From Candidatus Fredericiella danica (GTDB lineage: Bacteria; Chloroflexota; Anaerolineae; Caldilineales; Caldilineaceae), in NCBI GenBank assembly GCA_016713335.1, contig JADJPH010000007.1:141729-205728 (forward strand): DNA of 64,000 nucleotides, written 5' to 3'. Below, in pieces: positions 27,475 through 37,288 of this stretch. Position 1 is the stretch's first letter; every line of letters begins with the position of its first letter. The notes beneath the pieces are model-generated. The model searched no databases. It was not told the origin of the DNA and saw only the letters and a list, made by a program, of their open reading frames with translations. The position numbers and the translations under genes were made by a program.

Positions 27475-29055
27475 TCAGACGTCCTGAAGGATTGTCTGTA
27501 ACGCCCTGTAATCAACCTTGGCATTGTGGCGCCGGTCCACCGGGATGCGCTCGATCGCCTGTACAGTATCGATTCGCGCCCAGGCCAGCAGCGCCTGAAT
27601 CGCTTCCACCGGACGGCCCTGCTTGAATTCGACCACGAGCATTCGTTTGCCTGCATGCTGCACCAACGCGGCGCGGCGGACGGCCGGATGTTGTTGCGCG
27701 GCCACCTCCACTGCGAACGGATAGAGCGCGCCGCGTTCGTCCACCACCTTCGCCTGGCACCGTCCCATCAGCCACAGACGCCCCTCGCTGTCGAAGGCGC
27801 CGGCATCGCCGGTGCGGTGCCAGACCTGGCCATCCACTTTGAATTTTGTCTCCGCATCGCCCGCGCCGTGCAGGTAACCGGGCAGGACATGGTCCCCATG
27901 TACGACGATTTCACCGATTTCGCCGGCTGCCAGGCAGGCCGCATCGAACTCCGCCCGATCGCGGGGAGTGATCGCCGTTCCCCAGCGATCCCGGAGGATC
28001 CGGACGTCGACCGCGTCCACGGGCTGCCCTGCCAACAAGCCGGCGCCCTGCTGCATGGCGCGGCGATCCGCCGCACTCAGTTCGTGCACAGAAAGATGCG
28101 CAATCGGTTCGGCCTCCGTCGACCCATAGACCGCGTCAATCTGCGCGTTGGGCGCCACCACACGGAGCGCGTCAAGCAGTTGCGGCAACACGGGGCCACC
28201 CCCCGTGAAAATCTTGAAAACTCCTTCCACCCGCTCACCCGCTGCCAGGCAGTGATCGGCGACGCGTTCCAGAAACGCAGGGGACGCCTCAATGCAATTA
28301 ACGCCAAATTGCCGGATCTGTGCAGTCACGGACGCCGGATCGACCTTGCCAGGATGACGGATGTCTACGCTTGGAATCAACGTCGTGGCCCCTGCGGCAA
28401 GATGAGAGAGGACGAAGATGGGGAGCGTGGTCAAGATGACGTCGCCCGGTGTTGTCTGGAGCGTCGCCTCAACCACTTCGTGCTGTGACCGCAAAAAGCC
28501 ATGAGTGCGCACCGCCGCTTTGGGTGCACCGGTGCTGCCGCTTGTAAATGTGACCAGTGCCGGCGTGTTGCTCGTCACCGGCGTGTTGCTCCACAGCGGC
28601 GCTTCGTCATGATAATGGCGCCAGGCGATTGCGCCCGGAGCGCCAATGCCGGTGGCAAACTTCAGCGGAATCCGCCGCAATGCCGGCATCACCAGCCGCA
28701 ATAGATGCGCCTTTGGCGTGGCCAGGAGCGCTTTGGGCGGCATCAAGGTGCAGCACCGTTCGAGATGTTCGCGCCCCATCGATGGATCGATAAAGACGCC
28801 CACCAGACCCAGACGAAAGATCGCACCGAGCGCAACGTAAAGGTCGGCGCTCATCGGGTGAAAGAGCAACACCGGGTCACCCGCCTTGAGCCCATGCCGC
28901 GCCAGAAGTGCCGCGGCACGGGCAACGGCAGCATCAAATGCGGCAAAATCCAGCGTGACCACAGAGCGTCCAGTACAGTCGATGATGGCTGCCGCCTGTG
29001 GCCGTGCATCAGCCTGCGCCCGCAACAGTGAATAGAGATTGATGCTTGTTGAGTC
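27475..29055 (-). CDS. AMP-dependent acyl-CoA/acyl ligase
   Basis: Activates a carboxylic acid as acyl-AMP. Start ATG 29055 (MDSTSINLYSLLRAQADARP) after GGGG; 526 residues. Adenylation motifs: ALVTFTSGSTGAPKAAVRTH (P-loop A3), VYGSTEAEPIAHL (A5), HRTGDAGAFDSEGRLWLMGR (A7-A8) and DRRHNAKVDYRALQ with the catalytic Lys region near the end. The style resembles OleC-like beta-hydroxy-acid ligases and fatty-acyl AMP ligases, without a carrier domain. Last gene of the six-gene minus-strand lipid cluster. Confidence 0.88.
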   Translation of the reverse strand, partial: DSTSINLYSLLRAQADARPQAAAIIDCTGRSVVTLDFAAFDAAVARAAALLARHGLKAGDPVLLFHPMSADLYVALGAIFRLGLVGVFIDPSMGREHLERCCTLMPPKALLATPKAHLLRLVMPALRRIPLKFATGIGAPGAIAWRHYHDEAPLWSNTPVTSNTPALVTFTSGSTGAPKAAVRTHGFLRSQHEVVEATLQTTPGDVILTTLPIFVLSHLAAGATTLIPSVDIRHPGKVDPASVTAQIRQFGVNCIEASPAFLERVADHCLAAGERVEGVFKIFTGGGPVLPQLLDALRVVAPNAQIDAVYGSTEAEPIAHLSVHELSAADRRAMQQGAGLLAGQPVDAVDVRILRDRWGTAITPRDRAEFDAACLAAGEIGEIVVHGDHVLPGYLHGAGDAETKFKVDGQVWHRTGDAGAFDSEGRLWLMGRCQAKVVDERGALYPFAVEVAAQQHPAVRRAALVQHAGKRMLVVEFKQGRPVEAIQALLAWARIDTVQAIERIPVDRRHNAKVDYRALQTILQDV

Positions 29056-29086
29056 CATGGTTGCCCCGCTTGAATCGTGGAACGTT

Positions 29087-30148
29087 TTACGCAACATTTC
29101 TCCCATACAACGCATACTCGCGTATGACCCGGCTGTAGTGTGCGCTGATGCGGCGCGAGCGGTTGTCGCTGATCATCAGCGCATGGATTGCCTGTGTGTA
29201 GCCAAGTTCCAACGCCGCCTGCTGCACCTCGGCGGTCAACAAACCGCCTAACCCAAGCCCGCCGGCGCCAGGCGTCACGGCCAATGTCTTGATGATGACT
29301 GTGTCGATCGGTTCCCCGCGTTGCTGTTGGGCAAGATCGGGATAGGCGAACACAAAGCCCACCGTAGCGCCCGCCCTCTCGGCAACCCAGACCAGTTCCC
29401 GGCGCGTGAATGAACGCGCAGCGGCATATTGCGCCACGAACTCGCCTTCTTCAAGCGGGCTGTAGAGGAAGTTTTGTTGAAAACTGGCCGTGACGACCGC
29501 ATAGATGCGGTGGAGATCAGTCTCAAAATTTGTCAGGTCAATCGGGCGCACGGCAATCCCTGCTTGTGCAACCTGTTCGCGCAAGCCTGGCAGACGTTCA
29601 TCCTGCCGGAGTGGCGCAAGCGAGGATACATAGTGCGCAACCGGCTCAAATCCTGCGTGCTCGAAATGACCAACCCACGCCGGCGGGGTGTCTGGTTCCA
29701 ACAAAAAGGGTGGTCGCGCGGGACCGTCCGCCGCCCGCGCGGTGACCAGGCGATACGCGCGGAATGTACTGCCATCCATGGGTCCAACCGCGTAGGTGCA
29801 GCCATGTTCGGCCAACAGCGCCCGCGCGTGCGCCAGCACAATCGCAGCGGCCGCGTCGTTGTCAGCCGCGTAGTGCCCGATAATGCCTAACTGCTCAGTT
29901 GGGTGCACCGGCACGCAACGCCACCAGACAGAACATCGCGCTGCGGGCAGTGCCTGCCCTTCTATCACCAGCAGATGCGCGTCAGCTCGCTCGCGGCGGC
30001 ACTGCTCCGGGGATAGCGGCCGGCCACCCGCTTTACAGAACGCTTCGAACTGCGCCTCACTTTGCACCTGGATCACCTGATTCACAACGGATGACCCGGC
30101 CGGGTACGATCTCTGCTGCACTGATTCTGAGCCAATGTTGCCGATCAT
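29087..30148 (-). CDS. GNAT-family acyltransferase
   Basis: About 353 residues from ATG 30148 with GGGAG upstream; a longer reading has no ribosome site. A tandem GNAT layout is likely: an N-terminal lobe (LGIIGHYAADNDAAAAIVLA, YAVGPMDGSTFRAYRLVT) and a C-terminal catalytic lobe with WVAERAGATVGFVFAYPDLA, IKTLAVTPGAGGLGLGGLLT (the acyl-CoA pyrophosphate loop) and HALMISDNRSRRISAHYSRV. The substrate is unknown. Placed 31 bases before the ligase gene, it could use the activated acyl group or acetyl-CoA to N-acylate the cluster product. Confidence 0.82.
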   Translation of the reverse strand: MIGNIGSESVQQRSYPAGSSVVNQVIQVQSEAQFEAFCKAGGRPLSPEQCRRERADAHLLVIEGQALPAARCSVWWRCVPVHPTEQLGIIGHYAADNDAAAAIVLAHARALLAEHGCTYAVGPMDGSTFRAYRLVTARAADGPARPPFLLEPDTPPAWVGHFEHAGFEPVAHYVSSLAPLRQDERLPGLREQVAQAGIAVRPIDLTNFETDLHRIYAVVTASFQQNFLYSPLEEGEFVAQYAAARSFTRRELVWVAERAGATVGFVFAYPDLAQQQRGEPIDTVIIKTLAVTPGAGGLGLGGLLTAEVQQAALELGYTQAIHALMISDNRSRRISAHYSRVIREYALYGRNVA

Positions 30149-30192
30149 TCGTTCTTCTCCCTCGTAAGTTGCTCGCACAATCTGATTCCTGC

Positions 30193-31561
30193 CTACCCCA
30201 CCATCACCACCACCAGGACACCCATCGCCGATGCCAGACCGGCATAGGTCGCCTGGCAGGTCCAACGCGCAGCGCGATTCTGATAGGCTGACTCGCCCGC
30301 CTGGCTCAGTGTGAATGAGCCATGTGGCCAACGCTACGCTGGCCAGCGCGCCTCACTGTGCCCAACAACGCCCCCCGGCGACTGGTGAAAAGTAGGGGGA
30401 ATGCCAAGCACCTGGAGAACAAAGAGGGGGATGCAGACCAATGCAAAGCCGGTCAGAATACTTTGCACCAGCGCCTCGCGTTGTGATTTTCCCTTGCTCA
30501 GACTGGGAAAACGCGAGACGCCGATCATCGCCAACTGCGCCGCAAAGGTGAGCATATAGGGGTAGAAGAAGAGTGGCTGCTGCAGCGCGGCGCCAACACG
30601 AGCCAAAACAACCCTGCGGCGCCGACACTGAGCACGACCGGTACCGTGTGTGGACGCCGGCGGGAGCGGGCGTCGGGTGGCGCCAGCCGGGTGTAGGTGA
30701 CAAAGAGAATGGCGGGCGGCAGCATCCAGATCAGCCACCCAGCGTCCAACAGAGATAGCCGTAGATCGCCGTGGCAAGAATGGCGCTATCATTGAGGGTC
30801 GTGCGTTTCCGCCAGAAGATGACGAACGCAATCAACCCAAGGGTGAGGAGCAACTGCGCCCCCAGTAGTTCAACCGGCATCTTGAGAAATGCCCGCAGCG
30901 CCAGAAAGCTCAAGACCGGAATCAGGAAGTTGTCGATGCCCCACCAGGCGATCGCGTCCAACAGCATCGACACGAGCGCCATCAAGAGCGCAATCAACAG
31001 CACTTCGACGCGTCCGGTCAGGCTGAAGAGCAGGAGTGGTGTCAGTGTCGCGAGGAATGCCACCTGGAAAAACGCGAGTGAACCTTCCAGTGTCTTTGCC
31101 CCTTCGTCGGTCGTGTAGCGGCGCACCCCGTAAAAGACACCGATCAGCGCTGCACTGGCATCCGCAAACGTAAGGATCAGCAGCGGGATACTGTAGAGCA
31201 GTTTATCACCTGCGGACCAGACGAAGAGCAGACCCGCCGTAATCGGGAAGAGCACCTCGCCCAGCGTCTTGCGCAGGACGGCGCCGGTCGCCTGGCCAAC
31301 CCCATCACGCAGCGCCCGCACTGATTTCAACAGGACCATCGCGGCCGAGGCAAGCACCGTCAACAGGATGACCGGCCAGACCTCGGAAAAGAGCCACGGA
31401 ATGGAAAGCGCGATCAGCCCGGCGCCGATGTGCACCAATTTGCGCGCAATCTCAGGGTGGAGATTGCGACGACGCTGAAGAACTGCAACACCCGCAATGA
31501 GCCCGGCAACCGCGCCGCCAAGGAGGGCCACCAACAGCAGGTTCTGCACAAATGTGTTCAT
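30193..31561 (-). CDS. Dolichol/phytol-kinase-like CTP-dependent membrane kinase with C-terminal membrane extension, frameshifted
   Basis: The N-terminal ~275 residues are unbroken and polytopic: HPEIARKLVHIGAGLIALSI is the DGK1/SEC59/VTE5 signature, with LTFADASAALIGVFYGVRRY and TDEGAKTLEGSLAFFQVAFL as further motifs; such enzymes phosphorylate prenols or diacylglycerol using CTP. An indel at about 30740 leads into another frame with LPPAILFVTYTRLA and VVLSVGAAGLFWLVLA, then PLFFYPYMLTFAAQLAMIGV and, after two more shifts, SQAGESAYQNRAARWTCQ and a last helix ending at the TAG at 30193. Total about 455 residues. The start ATG overlaps the DUF3419 stop (ATGA). Confidence 0.75.
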
Positions 31562-32654
31562 TGAACCACCTCCACGACAAAATCGCTGTAGAAGAAGGCT
31601 TTGTCCTGCGCAAACAATTCCGCACCAAGCATATCGAGTGGCTGAAGGCGATCCGCCAGGTGCACAGGTCGCCGTCGCGGCGCAAATAGATTCCAGTAGG
31701 CAAGCCGTGCGCCTGGGCGTGCTGCATTGCAGATCGTTTCCAGCAAGCCGGCATAGTTCTCATCCGACATGTATTCGAAGATGTCACTCAGGTTGAAGCA
31801 GTCAAAGGTGTGTGGGTCACAAGTACTCAGGTATTCTTCAACCGATGCACAGTGCCACTCCAGCCGGTCCAGATTGGCGCGAATCGTCTGAAAGTTTTCC
31901 GGGCGCAATGCATAGGGAGCGCGTCGCCATATTCGCCACGCAAGATCCACTGTAGATAGGGGTTCACTGCAGGATCCAGATCGACCATGGCGTGGCGCGT
32001 GCGCTCAAGCAGATGACCGGCGGTATCACCATCTGCATAGGCGAAGAAACTCGGGTCACGCCCCATTCGGCCCATCACCGCCTGAGAGAAGAACAGACGA
32101 AAGAGCCCGCGCCATCGCCAGTTATCCCAGCGCCGTGTATAAAAGTCGCGGCGCTCGTCCAGTGAACGGGGTTGCTCCAACTGCGCTAGCGTCGTGGGCG
32201 ACTGCACCAGCGGCAGGATCCACTGGCCAAACAGGCCAAGATAGCGTTCGAACTTGCCTATCGCCCCAAAGCCATGTTCGATCGCAGGAGCCTGCGCATC
32301 CCAGAAACTTTGTGTTGAGGCTTGCAGTAATGGCCGGCAGCGTTCGTAAAGGCTGGCCCGGCGTTGGCTGGGCCGGGCGCCGAGCAATTCAAGCAGTTGG
32401 TCGTGTTCCAGTACACGATAGGCGGCGACGCGCAGTTCGAGACAGGCCAATTGCGCTGGGCTAAGGTCGAGCGCAACGACGCGCGCCGGACCCTTGCTGA
32501 GCAGCGCCAGGGCATTGTCACCGGCCGATGCGATGGAAAGGCAGGTGTGCTGTGGCTGCACGTCGAGCGCCGCCAGCAGAATGTCCGCGTCCTCCCAACA
32601 TTGGGCGTAGCGCACGATGGAGAAATCGGCCTTGCCGTCCACTTCGCTCTTCAT
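31558..32654 (-). CDS. DUF3419 family protein (BtaA-like aminocarboxypropyltransferase), one frameshift
   Basis: AdoMet-binding family that includes BtaA, which adds a 3-amino-3-carboxypropyl group to diacylglycerol in betaine-lipid synthesis. MKSEVDGKADFSIVRYAQCW then EDADILLAAL; the AdoMet loop CLSIASAGDNALALLSKGPA with VVALDLSPAQLACLELRVAA; AIGKFERYLGLFGQWILPLV; SFFAYADGDTAGHLLERTRH. An indel near 31915 leads to LDRLEWHCASVEEYL, FDCFNLSDIFEYMSDENYA and YWNLFAPRRRP, the family C terminus. Joined length about 365 residues. Start and stop both overlap neighbours by ATGA. Confidence 0.82.
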
Positions 32655-35179
32655 GCAGGCGCCCCTGTGCTCTCCAGATCGCTGTTTCGCTGCACAAGAC
32701 CACTGCCACCATCGATTTCGACCCAGTCGCCATCACGAAGCCAGGACGTAGCGCCCGCCATCCCCACGACGGTCGGGATACCCAACTCGCGGGCAACAAT
32801 GGCGGCATGCGAGAGCAGGCTGCCGCGCTCTACGACAAGACCGGCGGCGGCAGGCAGGATCAAGATCCAACTCGGGTCGGTGTGGGGGGCCACAATGATC
32901 TCGCCCGGCTCTAATTGGGCATGCAAGGGATTGCCAATGATGCGGACGCGCCCGCGGGCGAGGCCGGGACCACAGCCAATCCCACGCCGCACGTCGCCTG
33001 TCTCTTCCAACGCGCCGGTTGGCGCATCATTTTGAAAGGCATTGCCCTGATTGACCATGCCACGCGTCACAAAGCGGTCAGCCGGCGGCGCCGAGTTGGC
33101 GTAACGCTCGAACTCAACCTTGCGCAATGCAACCAACCCTTTGAGGTCGACGCAGGTTGCGGTGCCTTCGACAAAGCCGAAGATTTCGTCGATTTCAAGG
33201 TAGAAGATGTCACGCGGTGTCTGGATGGCAGCGACGGCGGCGAGCCGGTTGCCCAGCTCGACGAAGATCTGTCGCGCACGGCCAAAGACGCGTGTGCGCT
33301 GAAAACGAAGATTCTCGCGGTCACGCACACAAAGACGCGCCTGCGCCAGGATCCAATGGAAGAACCATTTTCGCCATGGCGCTCTGGAAAGCGCCTTGTC
33401 CACGCGGTTCTCCGCAGCGATACGGATTTGCGCCGCCGTCTCATTGGGCGTCGCAGCGAGTTCGCCCGCCGCAGCCAGCCGGCCGGCGGCACGCAGCAAC
33501 GGCAGCGGGTCATCATGGAGCGTCAGGCTTTCGAGTTTGAGTTCACCGGCGCAGCGATCCCCAAATTTGTCGAGATAGGCGAAGAAGCGGCCTGCGAAGA
33601 GTGGCTGCTCATCAAAGGCTGCCTGAATCGCCGGTGACGCACCATAGTTCAACAACTCGACGAATGCCGGATCCTCCGTTGCGGCCGCGGCCAACAGCCG
33701 GATCCGCTCCGCCGGCTCTGCGCTCACCATTTCCCCCTCGCCGGCGAGCAGGTCGTTCTGCAGCGAACCATCCGTGTCACCACACCACGCACCGGTGAGC
33801 CGGCGCAGCAGTCCGTAGAAGAGCATGGCAAAGAAGTCGTTGATCAGTGGTGCGTCCCATTGGGTCAACAGTTCCTGTTCAAGTCTTCGATAGTAGGCCA
33901 CGAGTTCATCGGCACGCAGCAGACTCAGATCCGGGCGCCGGTCGCCAAGCGTCCGGTCAAGCCGCGCATAGAACTCCGTCTTTCGTTTTGCGAGCGTCTG
34001 ATAACTGTGGATCAGACCCGCAACGCTGCGGACCAGCCGGATGCGATCCCGGTTCCGCTCGGCGGTCGTGGCGTTGGCGAGTTCTTCCACCAGCGCCTCG
34101 GGCAGCCCTTCCTTGACGCCCATCATCTGTTCCATGAACCGGCGATTGGTGCGGAAGCCGGGCAGCATGGCCAACACCCGATACCAGTTGATCAGGTTGT
34201 AGTAGATGCGCCCCTGAATCAGCCCGATCATATGGTCGAAGACCACAGCATTGCCGGCGATGGTGGCCGCGGGCACGCCAAGCACCGTGCAGAACTGGCG
34301 ATAGACCTCGGCATAGGCGCGACGGGCGAAGGTGTAGGTGAGCGGGGTCGTCACGCCACCATAACTCTCCACAATGTTGCTGTTGTCCCATAAGATTTCA
34401 GCGCCGTCCGGGTCGGCGCGGTTCGCCAGGGTGGTGATGGGACGGCTTTGGAGTAGGTGCACCTGGCCGTTTTCGCTTGCCCACTCAATGTCCTGCGGGC
34501 GGCCTGCGTGGGCTTCGGCCCGGCGGGCCAGCGCGGCCACGGCGCGCACCTGCGCCGGTGACAGTACCGGTGAACCAATGTCAACCGGCTGGCTGAGTAT
34601 GATCGCACCTTGCCGATCGACGTGGTAGACATCCGCATCTACCGCACCAGAGACAAGTTTTTCGCCCAGCCCGGGCACGGCGGCCACAACGACCATTGCC
34701 CGCCGCCCGCTTACCGGATCCGCGCTGAAGGCAACGCCGGCGCACGTTGCACGCATCATGCGCTGGACGATCACGGCCGGCGCGGGTGGGGGAAGGCGCA
34801 AACCATGTTCCTGGCGGTAGGCATAGACGCGGGCGGTGAAACCTGATCGCCATACATCAACGATGCGTTGCACGACGTCTGCTGCCGGTGCATTCAGAAC
34901 ACTCTCCAATTGGCCGGCAAAGGATTGGCCGGAAGCGTCCTCATCGAGCGCCGATGAACGGACGGCATAGAGAATCCGGTCATCGCCCAGGCGAGCCATT
35001 GCCTGCGCCAACGCCTGGTGGATCGGTTGTGTCAGTTCGATGCCGGCGAGTACCGCTTGCGCCGTTTCACTCGTGGTGGCCGCAGCAAGCGCCCGCTGTT
35101 GCGCCGGCGTGAGGCACGCCTGCAGCGCCTGTGGGTTGACCACAAACCAGGGGGGTGTCTGAAATCCGGCCGCTTGCAT
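32651..35179 (-). CDS. PEP-synthase/rifampicin-phosphotransferase-like phosphotransferase
   Basis: At least 842 residues. The N-terminal ATP-grasp of the PPDK type has ILYAVRSSALDEDASGQSFA and IVQRMMRATCAGVAFSADPV. A long middle domain (about residues 270-700) has no obvious PEP-binding TIM barrel. The C-terminal swivelling domain carries the phosphohistidine motif ERGSLLSHAAIVARELGIPT. ATP-grasp plus swivel with a divergent middle is the layout of rifampicin phosphotransferase and of PEP-synthase-like proteins acting on non-pyruvate hydroxyls. The reading continues upstream of this ATG (DADPALLGGKAAALATM, to about 35240), so the real start is probably there but unresolved. The stop overlaps the DUF3419 start. 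Confidence 0.75.
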   Translation of the reverse strand: MQAAGFQTPPWFVVNPQALQACLTPAQQRALAAATTSETAQAVLAGIELTQPIHQALAQAMARLGDDRILYAVRSSALDEDASGQSFAGQLESVLNAPAADVVQRIVDVWRSGFTARVYAYRQEHGLRLPPPAPAVIVQRMMRATCAGVAFSADPVSGRRAMVVVAAVPGLGEKLVSGAVDADVYHVDRQGAIILSQPVDIGSPVLSPAQVRAVAALARRAEAHAGRPQDIEWASENGQVHLLQSRPITTLANRADPDGAEILWDNSNIVESYGGVTTPLTYTFARRAYAEVYRQFCTVLGVPAATIAGNAVVFDHMIGLIQGRIYYNLINWYRVLAMLPGFRTNRRFMEQMMGVKEGLPEALVEELANATTAERNRDRIRLVRSVAGLIHSYQTLAKRKTEFYARLDRTLGDRRPDLSLLRADELVAYYRRLEQELLTQWDAPLINDFFAMLFYGLLRRLTGAWCGDTDGSLQNDLLAGEGEMVSAEPAERIRLLAAAATEDPAFVELLNYGASPAIQAAFDEQPLFAGRFFAYLDKFGDRCAGELKLESLTLHDDPLPLLRAAGRLAAAGELAATPNETAAQIRIAAENRVDKALSRAPWRKWFFHWILAQARLCVRDRENLRFQRTRVFGRARQIFVELGNRLAAVAAIQTPRDIFYLEIDEIFGFVEGTATCVDLKGLVALRKVEFERYANSAPPADRFVTRGMVNQGNAFQNDAPTGALEETGDVRRGIGCGPGLARGRVRIIGNPLHAQLEPGEIIVAPHTDPSWILILPAAAGLVVERGSLLSHAAIVARELGIPTVVGMAGATSWLRDGDWVEIDGGSGLVQRNSDLESTGAPA

Positions 35180-35429
35180 GGTGGCCAGGGCTGCCGCCTT
35201 GCCGCCGAGCAGCGCTGGATCCGCATCGGCATAGAGTACGATCTCGCAGTGATTGGCGGCGGCTCGGCTGTGATCTCAACGGCCTCAGAGCGGCGATGCA
35301 ATGCACCATTGGCGGGCGTTGAGCCGTTCTTGCCTGTAATGTTACCGGTCACAATCTCTTTTAGCATGAGTTTCTGGTTGCCTCCACTTCCAAATTCAAG
35401 CGTGATCTACGGGAAAACGAATTGAAGGG

Positions 35430-36344
35430 CTAAAACCTGCCTGTCGCCAGCGCACCGGCGATCAGACCGAGATAGATCAGGAATGTCCATAACGCCGAGT
35501 AACGTTCAATGGCGATGCCGCGGCGATGCATTGGCGTGCGCAGGAACCGCATAGCGATGAGCAGCGCACCGGCCCAGAGAGTCCCGAGTAAGAGGGCAAT
35601 CGGTAATTCCAGATTGAGAAAAGTCGCGGCGGCGGTCATGCACACTCCCGCCAGCGCCATGGCGCCGATCCACGCGATGACGGCGCCACCACGCCCCCAC
35701 AAGGCACTGTAGGTTTCTACGCCCACCTCTTCATCTGCGGGTGCACGGATCTTGCGTCCGATTTCGAAAACCATGCCGTTGCCGTAACTTGCGGCGAGAA
35801 ACCAACCCAGGCCGGGCGCAAGACCGGCGCCACTCACGAGCCACACCCACGCGGTGAGGAAGAGCAGGATGAGCGGGGTAATCACCATGTGGGAGAGCAT
35901 GTAAATCAAGGGGTGCGCCTTCAGCCAACGACTCACGAAGAACTCCCGTCCCATCAGTCCCATATAGAGCCAGACCAATGCCAGCAACGGCAGCAACTGC
36001 CAACTGATCCATGAAGTCAGAATGATCTGGATTCCGGCCACGAGCAGACCGATGGCGCCCAGTTCCCGAAGCGTGACCACGCCCCGCGGCACCGGCCGAT
36101 ACGGGCGAAAGGCCACATCATCCGCATAGTCCTTAAATTCATCGAAGATGCGCAGTTGGAGGAACAGACCGAGCGCCACCCCGAACGCTGCGGCAAACAG
36201 GTCCAAGTGCAGACCGCGTGTGGCGCCCAGGGCCAGCGACGCGTACAGAAGGCTGGCCGCGGTCAAAACCGCAACCAGTGTGCCGTTGGCAAGGAGGGGG
36301 AAACGTTCACGCTGATAGATCCAGAGTCGATGAAACATGGTCAT
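35430..36344 (-). CDS. UbiA-family prenyltransferase
   Basis: Integral membrane transferase that attaches isoprenoid chains to an acceptor. Start ATG 36344 preceded by AAGGA (a second ATG at 36338). About nine membrane helices; the first Asp-rich motif is RIFDEFKDYADDVAFRPYRP, which binds prenyl diphosphate through Mg. The second site is less canonical: EIGRKIRAPADEEVGVETYS. YMGLMGREFFVSRWL is also typical. 304 residues. The first gene of the minus-strand lipid cluster; divergent from the translin operon, with 236 bases of shared upstream DNA. Confidence 0.87.
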   Translation of the reverse strand: MTMFHRLWIYQRERFPLLANGTLVAVLTAASLLYASLALGATRGLHLDLFAAAFGVALGLFLQLRIFDEFKDYADDVAFRPYRPVPRGVVTLRELGAIGLLVAGIQIILTSWISWQLLPLLALVWLYMGLMGREFFVSRWLKAHPLIYMLSHMVITPLILLFLTAWVWLVSGAGLAPGLGWFLAASYGNGMVFEIGRKIRAPADEEVGVETYSALWGRGGAVIAWIGAMALAGVCMTAAATFLNLELPIALLLGTLWAGALLIAMRFLRTPMHRRGIAIERYSALWTFLIYLGLIAGALATGRF

Positions 36345-36580
36345 GCAATCCTTCTGCGCTGCCTGAATTGTGTCTGCCTTCAAGTTAGCGGTGCAGGCAG
36401 TGCAGAACAAGATGCAGATGTGTATCAATCGCGTACCATTGGATGGTACATTGGGCAATCAGACCCCAGATTCCACGCCGGCTACGTCCATGCCGGTCTA
36501 TTTTGCTGTGCGGACGCGCGATTTTGTGATAAAGTGACGGCAACTGTTGCCAAACATCAAAGGAAAGTTGAGCTACTCGC

Positions 36581-37288
36581 GTGTCTGCAGACTTGAGCGA
36601 AATCGTCGAATCAATTCGCACCGAACTGACCACGCTGAATGAACTGCGTGACGCCACGCTTGCCCGCAGCCGGTCACTGACACGGGCCTGCGCCCACAGT
36701 ATCCGTGCGATTCACCGGCATGATTGGGCGGACGCAGAAACGTTGTTAGCCCAGGCCCGTGCGGAAGCGAAGGCGATGGTTGATGCGATCGCCGCACAAC
36801 CAACCCTCTATCACGCCGGCTACACCCAGGACTCGCTGAAGGAGTTGGTGGAGGCCCACCTGGTCGCGGCGGTCGTGCGCAACGTGTCCTTGCCTGCCCC
36901 GGCGGAACTCTATGTGACCGGCGCGACCTATTTGCGCGGCATGAGCGAAGCCGCCACGGAAATGCGTCGCTTCGTCCTCGACTTGATGCGGCGCGGCCAG
37001 GTGTTTGAGGCTGAGCCGTATCTGGACTTTATGGACGATGTCTACAGCCATCTGGTCACCATGGACTTCCCGGACGCGGTGACGGACGGCTTACGCCGCC
37101 ATACCGACGTGCTGCGGTCGGTGCTGGAACGGACGCGTGGCGATTTGACGCTGGCGATACGTCAAGATCAGATGCGACAGGCTTTGATGAGCTTTGAAGG
37201 CAATCTGGACAAGCACCTCGGCACCCGATTTGCGGAGAGTGCGCCGCCGTCGCTGTTGGGCGAAGACATTGGGGAAGATGCGCCATGA
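36581..37288 (+). CDS. Translin-family protein
   Basis: 235 residues, all alpha. In eukaryotes translin binds and cuts RNA as part of an octameric ring; bacterial members are uncharacterised. Typical stretches: IVESIRTELTTLNELRDATL, TRACAHSIRAIHRHDWADAE, LVEAHLVAAVVRNVSLPAPA, YLRGMSEAATEMRRFVLDLM and YLDFMDDVYSHLVTMDFPDA. It starts at GTG 36581; AAGGAAAG lies rather far upstream (about 13 bases). Its TGA overlaps the next ATG, so it is coupled to the Cas4-like stub. Confidence 0.82.
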   Translation: MSADLSEIVESIRTELTTLNELRDATLARSRSLTRACAHSIRAIHRHDWADAETLLAQARAEAKAMVDAIAAQPTLYHAGYTQDSLKELVEAHLVAAVVRNVSLPAPAELYVTGATYLRGMSEAATEMRRFVLDLMRRGQVFEAEPYLDFMDDVYSHLVTMDFPDAVTDGLRRHTDVLRSVLERTRGDLTLAIRQDQMRQALMSFEGNLDKHLGTRFAESAPPSLLGEDIGEDAP

